Source of the DNA: Enemella dayhoffiae
GTDB taxonomy: Bacteria; Actinomycetota; Actinomycetes; Propionibacteriales; Propionibacteriaceae
Length of the DNA: 64,000 nucleotides
Direction: 5' to 3'
Assembly: GCF_002250625.1 (NCBI RefSeq)
Contig: NZ_NMVQ01000043.1
Coordinates: 62,001 to 126,000 of the forward strand
The notes below the pieces were generated by a model. The model saw only the letters and a program-made list of their open reading frames with translations. It ran no database searches and was not told where the DNA came from. Position numbers and translations under genes: made by a program. The stretch's first letter is position 1. The number at the start of each line of letters is the position of its first letter. Shown in pieces: positions 24,892-34,235 of the stretch.

Positions 24892-26535
24892 ATGCGCATC
24901 ATGTCCTCGCTCCCCTCTGAGTTGAACGCACGGGTGGCTGCCGTGGCCGGGATCGACCCGGAACTGCGCGCCGCGACCAAGCCGCAGTTCGGTCACTTCC
25001 AGTCCAACGTCGCGCTCCGGCTGGCCAAGGCGGAGGGGAAGCCGCCGCGCGAGGTGGCCCAGCGGATCATCGACGAGCTGGACGTGTCCGACCTGTGCGA
25101 ACCGCTCGAGGTGGCCGGACCGGGATTCATCAACTTCCGGCTCCGCAACGACGTGCTGGCCCGCACCGCCCAGGCCCTGCTCACCGACCCGCGGGTCGGC
25201 ATCGCCGCCGCCACAGACCCGCAACGGGTGGTGATCGACTATTCGGCACCCAACGTGGCCAAGCAGATGCACGTCGGCCACCTGCGCACCACGATCATCG
25301 GCGACTGCTTCAACCGGGTGCTCAGGGCCACCGGCAACACCGTGATCGCGCAGAACCACATCGGCGACTGGGGCACCCAGTTCGGCATGCTGATCGAGCA
25401 GATCCTCGACGAGCAGCTCGACGTCGCCACCCTCGACCTCGCCGCCGCCGACGCCCTCTACAAGCGAGCCGCCGCCCGCTTCAAGACCGACGAGGAGTTC
25501 GCCACCCGGGCCCGGGCGCGGGTCGGCATCTTCCAGGGCGGAGACGAGCAGTCGCTTGCCATCTGGCGGCAGCTGCTGGAGATCTCCAAGCAGGGGTTCA
25601 ACTCCGCGTACGCCCGGCTGAACGTGCTGCTCACCGACGACGACCTGGCTGGTGAGTCCACCTACAACGACGACCTGGCCGCGGTCTGCGACGAGCTCGA
25701 GGCCAGCGGGGTCGGTGTGATCGACGACGGGGCGCTGTGCGTGTTCGTCGACGGGTTCGACGCCCCACTGATCGTGCGCAAGCGCGACGGCGGTTACGGC
25801 TACGCCACCACCGACCTGGCCGCGATCCGACGCCGGGTGCGCGAGTTGCACGTCGACCGGATGATCTATGTGACCGACGCCCGCCAGTCCGGCCACTTCC
25901 GCCAGGTGTTCGCCGCAGCCCGCAAGGCCGGTTGGCTGCCGGACGGCATACGCGCCGAACACATCGGTTACGGCATGGTGCTCGGCGAGGACAACAAGCC
26001 GCTCAAGTCCCGCGACGGCTCCGCCGCCAAGCTGGTGGACCTGCTGGATGCGGCCGAGCAGAACGCGGCACCCGACATCGCTCTGGCCGCGATCAAATAT
26101 GCCGACCTGTCATCCGGGCTGCAGAAGGACTATGTGTTCGACCCGGAGCGGATGACCAAGACCCAGGGGGACACCGGCCCCTATCTGCAATATGCGCACT
26201 CACGCTGCTGTTCGATCCTGCGTGAGGCCGAGTCCCGTGGCCACGCGGTCGGCCCGATCGAGGTGCTCGACGAGCCGGCCGAACAGCAGCTGGCGATGTC
26301 GCTCTCCCGATTCGGTGAGGTGGTCGACGAGCTGGCCGAGAACCTGCAGCCGCACAAGCTGTGCACCTACCTGTTCGAGCTGGCCACCGGCTTCTCTGTC
26401 TTCTATGAGAAGTGCCCGGTGCTCAAGTCCGAGGATCCGGTCCGCGCCTCGCGGCTCGGTCTGGTCCAGGCGACCCGGGACGTGCTCGCGCGCGGGCTCG
26501 ACCTGCTCGGGATCGTGGCTCCCGAGCGGATGTAG
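24892..26535 (+). CDS. argS: Arginyl-tRNA synthetase
   Basis: This 547-residue class I synthetase charges tRNA-Arg. The HIGH-type motif is in PNVAKQMHVGHLRTTIIGD (about residue 125), with NHIGDWGTQFGMLIEQ next. The ArgRS-specific N-terminal domain (FGHFQSNVALRLAK) precedes it, and the DALR anticodon-binding domain fills the last ~120 residues (YLQYAHSRCCSILREAES). A KMSKS-like motif is replaced, as in many ArgRS, by LKSRDGSAAKL (about residue 365). The start is ATG 24892 with GTGAAAG close upstream; ATG 24901 is possible. No T-box or other leader is seen. Confidence 0.97.
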   Translation: MRIMSSLPSELNARVAAVAGIDPELRAATKPQFGHFQSNVALRLAKAEGKPPREVAQRIIDELDVSDLCEPLEVAGPGFINFRLRNDVLARTAQALLTDPRVGIAAATDPQRVVIDYSAPNVAKQMHVGHLRTTIIGDCFNRVLRATGNTVIAQNHIGDWGTQFGMLIEQILDEQLDVATLDLAAADALYKRAAARFKTDEEFATRARARVGIFQGGDEQSLAIWRQLLEISKQGFNSAYARLNVLLTDDDLAGESTYNDDLAAVCDELEASGVGVIDDGALCVFVDGFDAPLIVRKRDGGYGYATTDLAAIRRRVRELHVDRMIYVTDARQSGHFRQVFAAARKAGWLPDGIRAEHIGYGMVLGEDNKPLKSRDGSAAKLVDLLDAAEQNAAPDIALAAIKYADLSSGLQKDYVFDPERMTKTQGDTGPYLQYAHSRCCSILREAESRGHAVGPIEVLDEPAEQQLAMSLSRFGEVVDELAENLQPHKLCTYLFELATGFSVFYEKCPVLKSEDPVRASRLGLVQATRDVLARGLDLLGIVAPERM

Positions 26536-26541
26536 CCCCGC

Positions 26542-27618
26542 TCAGTCACCGGTCTTGGCCAGGCCGCCGGTCGACTCGGGCGGGGTGTCGGCGCCACTCG
26601 TGGTCGCGCCACTGTCCGTGCCGCCCGCGTCGCTGCCCGCAGGGGCCGCTGAACCGCTGGCCCCGTCGCTGCTCCCGGCGCCACCGGCACCTTCGGCCGC
26701 ACCGCTCGTGGCCCGGGGTGCGGCCGGCTCAGGGGTCTGCGGTGCCGGGGTGGTGGGGGCCTCGGTCTCGGTGCTCTCCGGGATCTCGGTGGTTTCCGGC
26801 TCGGTGGTCTCCGGCTCGGTCGGCTCCGTCGTCGGGGCCGCGGTCGGACGCGGGCTCTGGCTGCCGCGCGGGGTGGCGCTGCGCTCCGGCGTACCCTTCC
26901 CGGTCGGCTTCGGGCTGCCGGTCGGCTTCGGGCTGACGGTCGGCTTCGGGCTGACGGTCCGGGTCGGCTCCTTGGTCGCGGTCGCCGTCCGGGTGGGCTT
27001 CCCGGTCGGCGTGGCAGATTTCGTCGGCTGCTTTGTGGGGGTGGCCGTCTTCGTGGGCTGCTTGGTCGCGGTGGCGGTCTGCGTCGGTTTCGGCTCGACG
27101 TTCAACCGCTGCACGATCTCCTTGGCCAGCGGCTCCCACTTCTGGTACGCCCCCGGGAAACCGGAGCGCTGCACCGCCTGGGCCGCGTCGGTGAGGCGCA
27201 TCTTCTCCCACCCCTTGACGTCGGTCAGGCCCGGATTGCTGGTGTGCTTGGCAACCCCGAGGAACGCCTCGGTGGCCAGCGCCGGCTTGCGGCACTCCCC
27301 GCTGGGGCACCACCCCATGCTCGGCCGCTGCTGGAACAGCCCCAGCGAGTCGCGATCGCCATAGTTCAGGTTCTTCAGCGTCGACTCCTGCATGGCCGTC
27401 GCGATCGCGATCTGCATCGCCCGCTCCGACATCTTGTGCTTCTTCACCGTGGCGATGATCGTCCTGGCGTTGTCCAGCTGCTCCGCGTTGAGGCCCTTGT
27501 AGGCGCTCGACGGAGCGGCGGCCACTGACACCGCGACCGGTACGCCGACACCGGCGCTGCCGAGGGCGGCGGTGAGCGCCACTGCGGTGATGATCCGGCG
27601 GGTGCTGAAGCGAGGCAT
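26542..27618 (-). CDS. Secreted lysozyme-fold protein with Thr/Pro-rich tail ending in LAKTG
   Basis: The 358-residue protein has a signal peptide (about residues 1-35) and a globular domain of ~140 residues, with MQIAIATAMQESTLKNLNYG and DSLGLFQQRPSMGW. This is the lysozyme-like domain seen in secreted actinobacterial proteins; the Glu in MQEST may be catalytic. A ~180-residue Thr/Pro/Ser/Lys tail follows with repeats such as KPTGSPKPTG. The last seven residues, GLAKTGD, contain LAxTG, the motif used by actinobacterial class E sortases. The hydrophobic helix and basic tail that normally follow are absent because the stop comes one residue later. It ends six bases from argS, facing it. Likely role: cell-wall turnover. 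Confidence 0.75.
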   Translation of the reverse strand: MPRFSTRRIITAVALTAALGSAGVGVPVAVSVAAAPSSAYKGLNAEQLDNARTIIATVKKHKMSERAMQIAIATAMQESTLKNLNYGDRDSLGLFQQRPSMGWCPSGECRKPALATEAFLGVAKHTSNPGLTDVKGWEKMRLTDAAQAVQRSGFPGAYQKWEPLAKEIVQRLNVEPKPTQTATATKQPTKTATPTKQPTKSATPTGKPTRTATATKEPTRTVSPKPTVSPKPTGSPKPTGKGTPERSATPRGSQSPRPTAAPTTEPTEPETTEPETTEIPESTETEAPTTPAPQTPEPAAPRATSGAAEGAGGAGSSDGASGSAAPAGSDAGGTDSGATTSGADTPPESTGGLAKTGD

Positions 27619-27719
27619 CGGGGTCTCCCTGATCGGTATGCCTCCACGCTAGGAAATCCGGAGTCGTCGACGCACCCCGCGAGCGGCGGAAGCTTCCCCT
27701 ATCCCGCCCTCCGAGCAGC

Positions 27720-28394
27720 TCAGCTGGCCCGTTCAACCAGTAGTGCCACCTGCACCCTGGAGTCGGCGTCCACCTTCGCCATCAGCCGCGCGAGGTGGGT
27801 TTTCACCGTGGCCTCGCCCAGAAACAACCGGGCGGCGATCTCGCGGTTGGACAGACCCTGCCACACCAACCGCGCGATCTCCTGCTCCCGATCGCTCAAC
27901 CCGGCAAAGGTTTCCGCAGACTGGCGCCGCAACTGACCCCGGCCGGCCTCGGTCTGGCTGAAGTGGTTGAGCAGGTGTCGGGTGCTGCGCGGGGACAGCA
28001 CCGCGTCCCCGGCAAACACGGTGTGCACCGACCGTCGCAGGTCCTCGGGGCTGGCGTCCTTCAGCAGGAAGCCGGCCGCACCGGCGGCCAGGGCGGCGTA
28101 CACGTACTGGTCCAGGTCGAAAGAGGTCAACGCGATCACCTGCGGCGGGCGTACCTGTCGGCGTACCGTGGCGGTCGCCTCGATCCCGTTCACCCGCTGC
28201 ATTCGCAGATCCATCAGCACCACGTCGGGGGAGTGCCGCTGGCACGCCTCGACCACCTGATCCCCGTCGCTCACCTCGGCGACCACCTCGATCCGCGGGT
28301 CCTGGGTGAGGATCTGGCGTACGCCGGCCCTGGCCATCGGGTCGTCATCGACCAGCAGCACGCGGATCCGGGGTGCGTCGGTGGGGGTGGACAC
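27720..28394 (-). CDS. LuxR/NarL-family response regulator
   Basis: The 224-residue regulator has a receiver domain (about residues 9-125) with IRVLLVDDDPMARAGVRQIL, the phospho-acceptor Asp in DVVLMDLRMQRVNG, Thr/Ser in VIALTSFD and Lys in GFLLKDAS. A LuxR-type helix-turn-helix (about 160-220: LSDREQEIARLVWQGLSNRE, then ATVKTHLARLMAK) follows. The start GTG at 28394 is fixed by a perfect -10 box TACAAT (28401-28406) six bases upstream. It lies 41 bases after its histidine kinase on the same strand but has its own promoter. Target genes are not evident. Confidence 0.93.
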   Translation of the reverse strand: MSTPTDAPRIRVLLVDDDPMARAGVRQILTQDPRIEVVAEVSDGDQVVEACQRHSPDVVLMDLRMQRVNGIEATATVRRQVRPPQVIALTSFDLDQYVYAALAAGAAGFLLKDASPEDLRRSVHTVFAGDAVLSPRSTRHLLNHFSQTEAGRGQLRRQSAETFAGLSDREQEIARLVWQGLSNREIAARLFLGEATVKTHLARLMAKVDADSRVQVALLVERAS

Positions 28395-28400
28395 CGGCTC

Positions 28401-28406
28401 ATTGTA
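28401..28406 (-). promoter_or_regulatory. Leaderless-type -10 box of the response regulator
   Basis: TACAAT on the minus strand lies six bases before the GTG start at 28394. Confidence 0.6.
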
Positions 28407-28435
28407 CGAGCGATGCTCTGCTCCGGAGACCGGTT

Positions 28436-29677
28436 TCACCGCCAGGGCAACCGGACCGACACCTCGAACCAACCGTCCTCGGTTGGACCAACGGTGAGCT
28501 GGCCCTCCAGTGCCGCGACCCGCTCCCGCATCCCGATCAGCCCGGACCCCGAGCCGGGTACGCCCGAAGTGCCACCCACCAGCGGATTCCGGATCCGCAG
28601 CAGCACCCCGGTCTCGGGACTGGCCCGCAGATCCAGACCGACACTGCTGCCGGGGGCGTGTTTGACCACGTTGGTCAGCGCCTCCTGCACGATCCGGAAG
28701 ACCGCTCGGTTGAGCAGTTCGCCGGCCTGATCGCTGTCGGTCAGTTGGACGAACGCGTTCACCTGTACGCCGGCGGCGATGGTCGAGTCGATCACCTCGG
28801 CGACGTCGGCCATCCCGTGCAGCGGCACCCGGGCGGGCTCGGTGACCGGGCCGGGCGGCTGGGGATCGCGCAGCGCGCCGACCAGATCGCGCAGGTCCTC
28901 CAAGGACCGGTGCGCGTTGTCCCGGACCACCTGGGCCGCCTGTGCGGTGGACGGGTCACCGGATCGGATGGCGTCCTCCAGCGCCCCCGAGTGCAACGAC
29001 ACCAGCGACAACCGATGGGCCAGCGCGTCGTGGATCTCCCGGGCCAGCAGCTCCCGCTCGGCCTGCCGGCTGAGCTCGTTGGTGAGGCCCTGCACGTGCT
29101 GCTGGGCCTGTTCCAGGTCGGCGTCCACGCTCTCCAACTGGCGTCGACTGCGGCGCAGCCAGCCCAGGCCGAACGCCCCGGCGTACCCGACCAGCAGAAT
29201 CAGCAGGAAGGCGACCACCCGGGTGAACGGGTCGGAGCTGACGGTCGGGAGGGCGCTGCCACCGGCGATCAGGTTGCGCAGCATGGCCACCACCGAGGCG
29301 GCCCCCGCGCCGATCGCGGCCAGCCGCCACTGCTTGAGCGGTCGCCGCGCGATCAGCTCGCTCATCCCGAGCAGCATCAGCAACGAGTCCAGCTGCAGCA
29401 CCAGGGTGATCACCGCCCCGAGGCCCCAGACCACCCACGGGAACCGGCGGCGGAACAGGATGGACAGTTCGAGCACGATCGCAATCAGCGTGATCATCGA
29501 ACCAAGCTCGGAGGGCAACGGAGAGCCGTTGGGACCAATGCTGCCCACATACGGTGGGAACGCCTGCGCCGCGAGCACGCTCACCACGGCCAGCACCGGC
29601 AGGGCGAGCACGGAGGCGCCCACCGACAGCAGGCTGCGTGCCCAGTGTCGTCGGGGCTGGTTCGGGGGTGGTGGCAT
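28436..29677 (-). CDS. Two-component sensor histidine kinase, HisKA_3 type
   Basis: The 413-residue kinase has about five hydrophobic segments in residues 15-185, a coiled stretch, the phospho-acceptor block LLAREIHDALAHRLSLVSLHSG (His in EIHD) and an ATPase domain with FRIVQEALTNVVKHAPGS (N box) and SGSGLIGMRERVAALEG (G box). It is the NarL/DesK-type partner of the response regulator that follows. No extracellular sensor domain of note is visible, so it probably senses within the membrane. The ATG at 29677 has TAGGAT (29685-29690) seven bases upstream; a longer open frame upstream has no support. Confidence 0.92.
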   Translation of the reverse strand: MPPPPNQPRRHWARSLLSVGASVLALPVLAVVSVLAAQAFPPYVGSIGPNGSPLPSELGSMITLIAIVLELSILFRRRFPWVVWGLGAVITLVLQLDSLLMLLGMSELIARRPLKQWRLAAIGAGAASVVAMLRNLIAGGSALPTVSSDPFTRVVAFLLILLVGYAGAFGLGWLRRSRRQLESVDADLEQAQQHVQGLTNELSRQAERELLAREIHDALAHRLSLVSLHSGALEDAIRSGDPSTAQAAQVVRDNAHRSLEDLRDLVGALRDPQPPGPVTEPARVPLHGMADVAEVIDSTIAAGVQVNAFVQLTDSDQAGELLNRAVFRIVQEALTNVVKHAPGSSVGLDLRASPETGVLLRIRNPLVGGTSGVPGSGSGLIGMRERVAALEGQLTVGPTEDGWFEVSVRLPWR

Positions 29678-29684
29678 GGGTCGG

Positions 29685-29690
29685 ATCCTA
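29685..29690 (-). promoter_or_regulatory. Leaderless-type -10 box of the histidine kinase
   Basis: TAGGAT on the minus strand lies seven bases before the ATG start at 29677. Confidence 0.55.
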
Positions 29691-29859
29691 GGGGCCGGGA
29701 CTGACGTTTCGCGTCCGTCGTTCGGGTCGCGGCATGTCGATCTGTTCATCCTTTCGGGTGACGGCCGTCCACCCGATCGCCGGACGCGGGGCAGGGGCCA
29801 CGGACGGGATCGTGGGAGCACCGCCGGCGCCGACCGGCACCGTCCCCTGAGGAGTCCCG

Positions 29860-30513
29860 ATGTCCCAGCAGCAGCCCCCGCAGCGTCCGCACCAGCAGCA
29901 CCCCAACTATGCGATGTATCCGCCCCAGCAGGGCATGCAGCCGCCGCCGGCACCGCAGCCGAAACCGAAGAAGCCGATCTTCAAGCGGGTCTGGTTCTGG
30001 CTGCTGGCCGGCCTGGTCGGGATCATCGTGATCTCCCAGCTCAGCGGGGGAGGGTCCGGTGCGAGCACCGCCGAACCTGCCGGGCAGAGCCAGCCGGCGA
30101 CCCGGGCGGCAAAGACGACCCCGCCGCCGGCCGGACTGAACACTCCGGTCACCGACGACGGCGTCGAGTTCACCGTCACCGGATTCCAATGCGGGGTGAC
30201 GGTGAGCGACATCAGCCGCACCCTGCAGCCGCAGGGCCAGTTCTGCAAGATGGACCTGACGGCGAAGAACACCGGCACCAAGCAGGCGTCGCTGATGGAT
30301 GACTACCTGAAGGTGATGGACGACAAGGGGGCCGAATACAAGTCCTCTTCCGAGACCTGGATGGTCAACGGGGTGATCCTGATGAAACAGATCAACCCGG
30401 GCAACACGCTCACCGGCAGCGTCTACTACGACGTGCCCAAGGAGGTCTCGCCGAGCCGGGCCAAGCTGCAGGGGTCGCTGTTCGGCAAGGGAGCCAACGT
30501 CTCGTTGAAGTGA
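29860..30513 (+). CDS. Membrane-anchored protein with DUF4352 domain
   Basis: The 217-residue protein has a Gln/Pro-rich cytoplasmic N-terminus (1-36), one membrane segment (about 45-63: VWFWLLAGLVGIIVISQL) and a DUF4352-type immunoglobulin-like domain outside (about 95-217). The domain has two Cys (FQCGVTV and GQFCKMDL), a likely disulfide. Such domains occur in envelope lipoproteins and often bind other surface proteins. GAGGAG lies seven bases before the ATG. The next gene has the same plan (Pro/Gly-rich tail, one helix, outside domain), so the pair may act together. Confidence 0.8.
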   Translation: MSQQQPPQRPHQQHPNYAMYPPQQGMQPPPAPQPKPKKPIFKRVWFWLLAGLVGIIVISQLSGGGSGASTAEPAGQSQPATRAAKTTPPPAGLNTPVTDDGVEFTVTGFQCGVTVSDISRTLQPQGQFCKMDLTAKNTGTKQASLMDDYLKVMDDKGAEYKSSSETWMVNGVILMKQINPGNTLTGSVYYDVPKEVSPSRAKLQGSLFGKGANVSLK

Positions 30514-30575
30514 GATTGGGCCGGGCGCATGTGATCATGGTGCCTGCGAATTCTCTCCCTCGAACGGCAGGTGTC

Positions 30576-31772
30576 ATGAGCAACAACCAGTGGAGTGGCC
30601 CCGGGCCCGGCGGCGGTTATGGCCCGGGCCCGGGAGGTCCGGGACCGCAATGGGGTGGCCAGGGCGGGCCCGCCGATCCGTGGGGTGGACCTCCCGGAAT
30701 GGGTGGCCCCGGCGGCCCCGGCCCCGGTCCCGGCCCCGGTGGGCCGGGCCCCGGTCCGGGTGGTCACGGCTCCGGTGGGCCGGCCTTCCCGGCGTACGCT
30801 CCGCAGGATCCGAAGCCGAAGAAGAAGGCGACGCCGATCGTGATCGGGGCGATCGTGGCGGTCGGAGCCGTGCTCGGCGCGATCGTCGGTTTCGGTGTGT
30901 GGGCCGGTCGGGACACCCCGCAGAAGGGCGTCGACCGCTATTTTGAGGCGCTGAACAACCCCTACACCAGCAACCTGGCCGACCAGGTCGTGAACGTCCC
31001 CAGCGCGGAACAGCTCAACGACGCCAAGACCCTCTCCGCCAGCAGGCGCAGCAAATATGAGGTGAGCAACGTGTCCCTCTCGGGCACCCGGGCCAAGGTC
31101 GACTACACCGTCGACGGGCGCGCCGAGCAGACCGACCTGGAGCTGCGCGAGGTGAACGGGAAGTACAAGGTCGTCGACGGCTTCTCCCAGCTCTCGCTGA
31201 AGGCGCCGGCCGGACTCGAGCTCTCGCTCGGTTACGGCAACAACAACCTGGTGGGCAAGACCGTCCCGCTTTATCCGGGCACCTACGAGCTGCGCGGCAA
31301 CTCGGGCGGCGTGCTGTCCAGCTACTACGAGATCAAGGGCGGAAAGACGATCACCCTCAAGCCGGGGGAGAAGAGGGACCACGACGTCCAGGTCCAGCTC
31401 ACCAAGAACGGGGTGGACGCCGCCAAGCGCGCGGTGGGTTCGGCCTTCAGCAAGTGCACCCTCTCCAACGATCCGGCTCCGCAGGGGTGCCCGTTCAGCG
31501 TCCCCGCCCCGGCCGACAAGGGGCGGAGTTCGGCGAACTGGGAGGTCAGCGGCGGTGCCCGTCGGGCCTACGACGTCGCCGACAACGCGAGCGTCGACGC
31601 CAACCAGCCGCTGAACGCGGTCTGCATGACCTTTGACGCCACCCTCACCTACGAGTACTACACGGCCAACTATGACAAGCGGACGGCGGTTGCCCCGCAG
31701 AACCGGTTCACGGCCTGCGCGGACATGACCTCTCGGGCCACCTCGGGGGTTCCTCCGGTCACCTGGAAGTGA
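30576..31772 (+). CDS. Membrane-anchored protein with Gly/Pro-rich tail and extracellular domain
   Basis: This 398-residue protein starts with ~75 residues rich in Gly and Pro (GPGPGGPGPQWGGQ and similar). A Lys cluster and one membrane segment (about 90-110: PIVIGAIVAVGAVLGAIVGFG) follow, then ~285 extracellular residues. The first part of the outer region (DTPQKGVDRYFEALNNPYTS) resembles DUF4878/NTF2-like domains; the last part has four Cys and no clear family. The internal stretch is rich in Thr and Lys. GCAGGT precedes ATG 30576. It ends with a strong terminator. The function is unknown. Confidence 0.72.
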   Translation: MSNNQWSGPGPGGGYGPGPGGPGPQWGGQGGPADPWGGPPGMGGPGGPGPGPGPGGPGPGPGGHGSGGPAFPAYAPQDPKPKKKATPIVIGAIVAVGAVLGAIVGFGVWAGRDTPQKGVDRYFEALNNPYTSNLADQVVNVPSAEQLNDAKTLSASRRSKYEVSNVSLSGTRAKVDYTVDGRAEQTDLELREVNGKYKVVDGFSQLSLKAPAGLELSLGYGNNNLVGKTVPLYPGTYELRGNSGGVLSSYYEIKGGKTITLKPGEKRDHDVQVQLTKNGVDAAKRAVGSAFSKCTLSNDPAPQGCPFSVPAPADKGRSSANWEVSGGARRAYDVADNASVDANQPLNAVCMTFDATLTYEYYTANYDKRTAVAPQNRFTACADMTSRATSGVPPVTWK

Positions 31773-31810
31773 GCCGAGGCAGGGATTCCGACCCAGGGAT
31801 TCCGAACGGC

Positions 31811-31845
31811 ACAGCCCCCGGGAGCGGATTGCTCCCGGGGACTGT
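31811..31845. terminator. Bidirectional terminator between convergent genes
   Basis: CCCCGGGAGC-GGATT-GCTCCCGGGG is a perfect 10-bp stem with a five-base loop, extended beyond one mismatch by ACAG/CTGT. It lies between the end of the gene at 30576-31772 and that of the symporter at 31867-33261. Confidence 0.85.
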
Positions 31846-31866
31846 TCGGTTCAGGCGTACGCCGCG

Positions 31867-33261
31867 TCACCTGTAGTCGCGTGAGTTGACCCGCTCCCGG
31901 GTCTCCACGTTGAGGCTGGACTGCGGGTGCCCCTCCAGGGACTGCTCGGGGGCGGTCGGCGACTTGCGGTCGTCGATTTCGTGGTGGTGGCTGAGCATGG
32001 TCGCCTCGTCGAACGGGATCTCCTTGTCCAGCACGCGTCGCGCGGTGTCCTGATCGAGCTCACCGACCCACTTCCCGATCAGGAAGGTGGCCACCGCGTT
32101 GCCGGTGAAGTTGGTCAGCGCGCGCGCCTCGGACATGAACTTGTCGATGCCGACGATCACGCCCATGCCGCCGAGCAGCTCGGGCCGGTGCGACTGCAGG
32201 CCGGCCGCCAGGGTGGCCAGGCCTGCCCCGGTGACGCCAGCTGCACCCTTGGAGGCCACGATCATGAACAGCAGCAGCCCGAGCTGCTCGCCGATGCTGA
32301 GCGGGATCTTCATCGCGTTGGAGACGAACAGCGCCGACATGGTCAGATAGATCGCGGTGCCGTCGAGGTTGAACGAATAGCCGGTCGGCACGGTCACCCC
32401 GACCACCGGCTTGGAAACCCCGGCGTGCTCCATCTTGGCCATCAGTCGCGGCAGCGCGGTCTCGGAGCTGGAGGTGGAGAAGATCAGCAGGTATTCCTTG
32501 CCCAGATAGCGAAGCATCTTGAAGATGTTCAGTCCGGCGACCACCCGCAGCAGGGTGCCGAGGATGACCACGATGAAGATGATGCAGGTGGCATAGAACG
32601 CGCCCATCAGCAGCAGCATCGCGCCGATCGCCGACCAACCGGTGGAGCCGACCACCGCCGCGATCGCGCCGAACGCGCCGATCGGGGCGGTCCACATGAT
32701 CATCATCAGCACCCGGAACACCAGCGCCTGCAGATAGGTCATCGCCTTGATCACCGGTTTGCCGGATTCGCCGAGCTGCTGCAGTGCGAAGCCGATCAGC
32801 AGCGCCACGAACAGCGTCGGCAGCACCGGGAGTCCCTCGGGGATGATGTGCAGCAGGAAGTCGACGGTGCCGTTCACATCGCCCGGCTTCGCCGGGGTGT
32901 ACGGCTTGAGCGCCAGGCCCTCACCCGGGTGGACCAGGTTGCCGACGACCAGACCGATGCCCAACGCGAAGGTGGACATCGCCATGAAATAGCCCAGGGC
33001 CAGTCCGCCGACCTTGCCGACGGTGGCAGCGCGGGCGATCGAACCGATGCCGAGGACGATCGTGCAGAAGATCACCGGGGCGATGATCATTTTGATCAGC
33101 TTGATGAACCCGTCACCGAGCGGCTTCATCCCCTTCGCCGTCTCCGGCGCCACCAGGCCCAGGATCACGCCGGCGATCACCGCGACGATCACCAGAATGT
33201 AGAGCCAGTGGGTGCGGTCCTTCTTCCGCGGCTGCGCTGGTGCGGCCGGGTCTTGGGTCAT
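31867..33261 (-). CDS. Dicarboxylate/amino acid:cation symporter (DAACS family)
   Basis: The 464-residue membrane transporter has eight or so helices and the re-entrant loops of the DctA/GltP family. Signature blocks are FSTSSSETALPRLM (hairpin 1, serine-rich), TGYSFNLDGTAIYLTMSALF and MSEARALTNFTGNAVATFL, with the Na+/substrate-binding Asn and Asp. Likely substrates are C4-dicarboxylates such as succinate or fumarate, or glutamate/aspartate. The His-rich C-terminal tail (SHHHEIDD) is extra. CAGGAGACC precedes the ATG. In a propionic-type organism succinate traffic is plausible, but the substrate is inferred. Confidence 0.92.
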   Translation of the reverse strand: MTQDPAAPAQPRKKDRTHWLYILVIVAVIAGVILGLVAPETAKGMKPLGDGFIKLIKMIIAPVIFCTIVLGIGSIARAATVGKVGGLALGYFMAMSTFALGIGLVVGNLVHPGEGLALKPYTPAKPGDVNGTVDFLLHIIPEGLPVLPTLFVALLIGFALQQLGESGKPVIKAMTYLQALVFRVLMMIMWTAPIGAFGAIAAVVGSTGWSAIGAMLLLMGAFYATCIIFIVVILGTLLRVVAGLNIFKMLRYLGKEYLLIFSTSSSETALPRLMAKMEHAGVSKPVVGVTVPTGYSFNLDGTAIYLTMSALFVSNAMKIPLSIGEQLGLLLFMIVASKGAAGVTGAGLATLAAGLQSHRPELLGGMGVIVGIDKFMSEARALTNFTGNAVATFLIGKWVGELDQDTARRVLDKEIPFDEATMLSHHHEIDDRKSPTAPEQSLEGHPQSSLNVETRERVNSRDYR

Positions 33262-33376
33262 TGGGGTCTCCTGTGCCTACGCGACAGGACCGGCCCCGTC
33301 GCCGGCTAAATGGTAGGGCCCACCACCCGGTAGATGTCGAGAAAATGGGCGCAAATGGCCCAGATCACGTTACTGC

Positions 33377-34207
33377 TCAGTGACCGAACTCGTCGGAGTC
33401 CTTCACCTCGAAGTCGGCCGGCGGCTGCAACGAGGTGAGCGCCTGCACCTCTTCCTCGGACAGCGAGAAGTCGAAGACCGACAGGTTTTCCCGCTGCCGC
33501 AGCTGGTTGGCCGACTTCGGCGCCACCGCGCAGTCCTGCTGCACCGCCCAGCGCAGCAGCACCTGGCCCGGCGTACGCCCGTGGGCCTCGGCGATCTGCT
33601 GCACCAGTTCCTCGGTGATCACGCCCTCGCCGCGACCCAGCGGGGACCAGCCCTCCGTCACGATCCCGTGCTGGGCGTGGAACTCCCGCTCGGCGCTGCG
33701 ATCCGCCCACGGGTGCAGTTCGATCTGGTTCACCTCGGGGGCCACCCCGGTCGCCTCGATCAACCGGGTCAGGTGGGCGGGTTTGAAGTTCGAGGTGCCG
33801 ATCGCGCGGGCGAGACCCTTTTCGCGCAACGCCAGCATCCCCTCCCACGCCTGCAGATACGCGTTCTGGTCGGGGTTGGGCCAGTGGATCAGCAGCAGGT
33901 CGACGTGGTCCAGCCCGAGCCGCTCCAGGTTGCCGGCCAGGCCGGCGGCGGGGTCGCTGTGCCACTTCCGGTTGAACTTGGTGGTGACGAAGACCTCCTC
34001 GCGCGGCAGCCCGCAGGAGCGTACGCCGCGGCCGACGCCGGCCTCGTTCTCGTAGTTCTCGGCGGTGTCCACGTGCCGATAGCCGACCTCGACCGCCGAG
34101 CGGAACGCCTGCTCCACCTCGTCGTCGTTCATCGGCCAGGTGCCGAGGGCGACCTGCGGCATCCGGGTGCCGCCGGAGAGCTCAAGCAGGGGTGCGGTGT
34201 CGGACAT
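33377..34207 (-). CDS. Aldo/keto reductase 2
   Basis: This 276-residue NADPH-dependent reductase has the catalytic tetrad in GYRHVDTAENYENEAGVG (Asp, Tyr), VFVTTKFNRKWHS (Lys) and LLLIHWPNPDQ (His), followed by AIGTSNFKPAHL and PKSANQLRQRENLSVFDF. It has the same length as AKR 1 (22986-23813) and perhaps a third of residues in common by eye. It lies 28 bases downstream of ppgK on the same strand, so the two are probably co-transcribed. The substrate is unknown. Confidence 0.92.
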   Translation of the reverse strand: MSDTAPLLELSGGTRMPQVALGTWPMNDDEVEQAFRSAVEVGYRHVDTAENYENEAGVGRGVRSCGLPREEVFVTTKFNRKWHSDPAAGLAGNLERLGLDHVDLLLIHWPNPDQNAYLQAWEGMLALREKGLARAIGTSNFKPAHLTRLIEATGVAPEVNQIELHPWADRSAEREFHAQHGIVTEGWSPLGRGEGVITEELVQQIAEAHGRTPGQVLLRWAVQQDCAVAPKSANQLRQRENLSVFDFSLSEEEVQALTSLQPPADFEVKDSDEFGH

Positions 34208-34235
34208 TCGGTGCTCCTCGGGGTCGGGACAGGAT

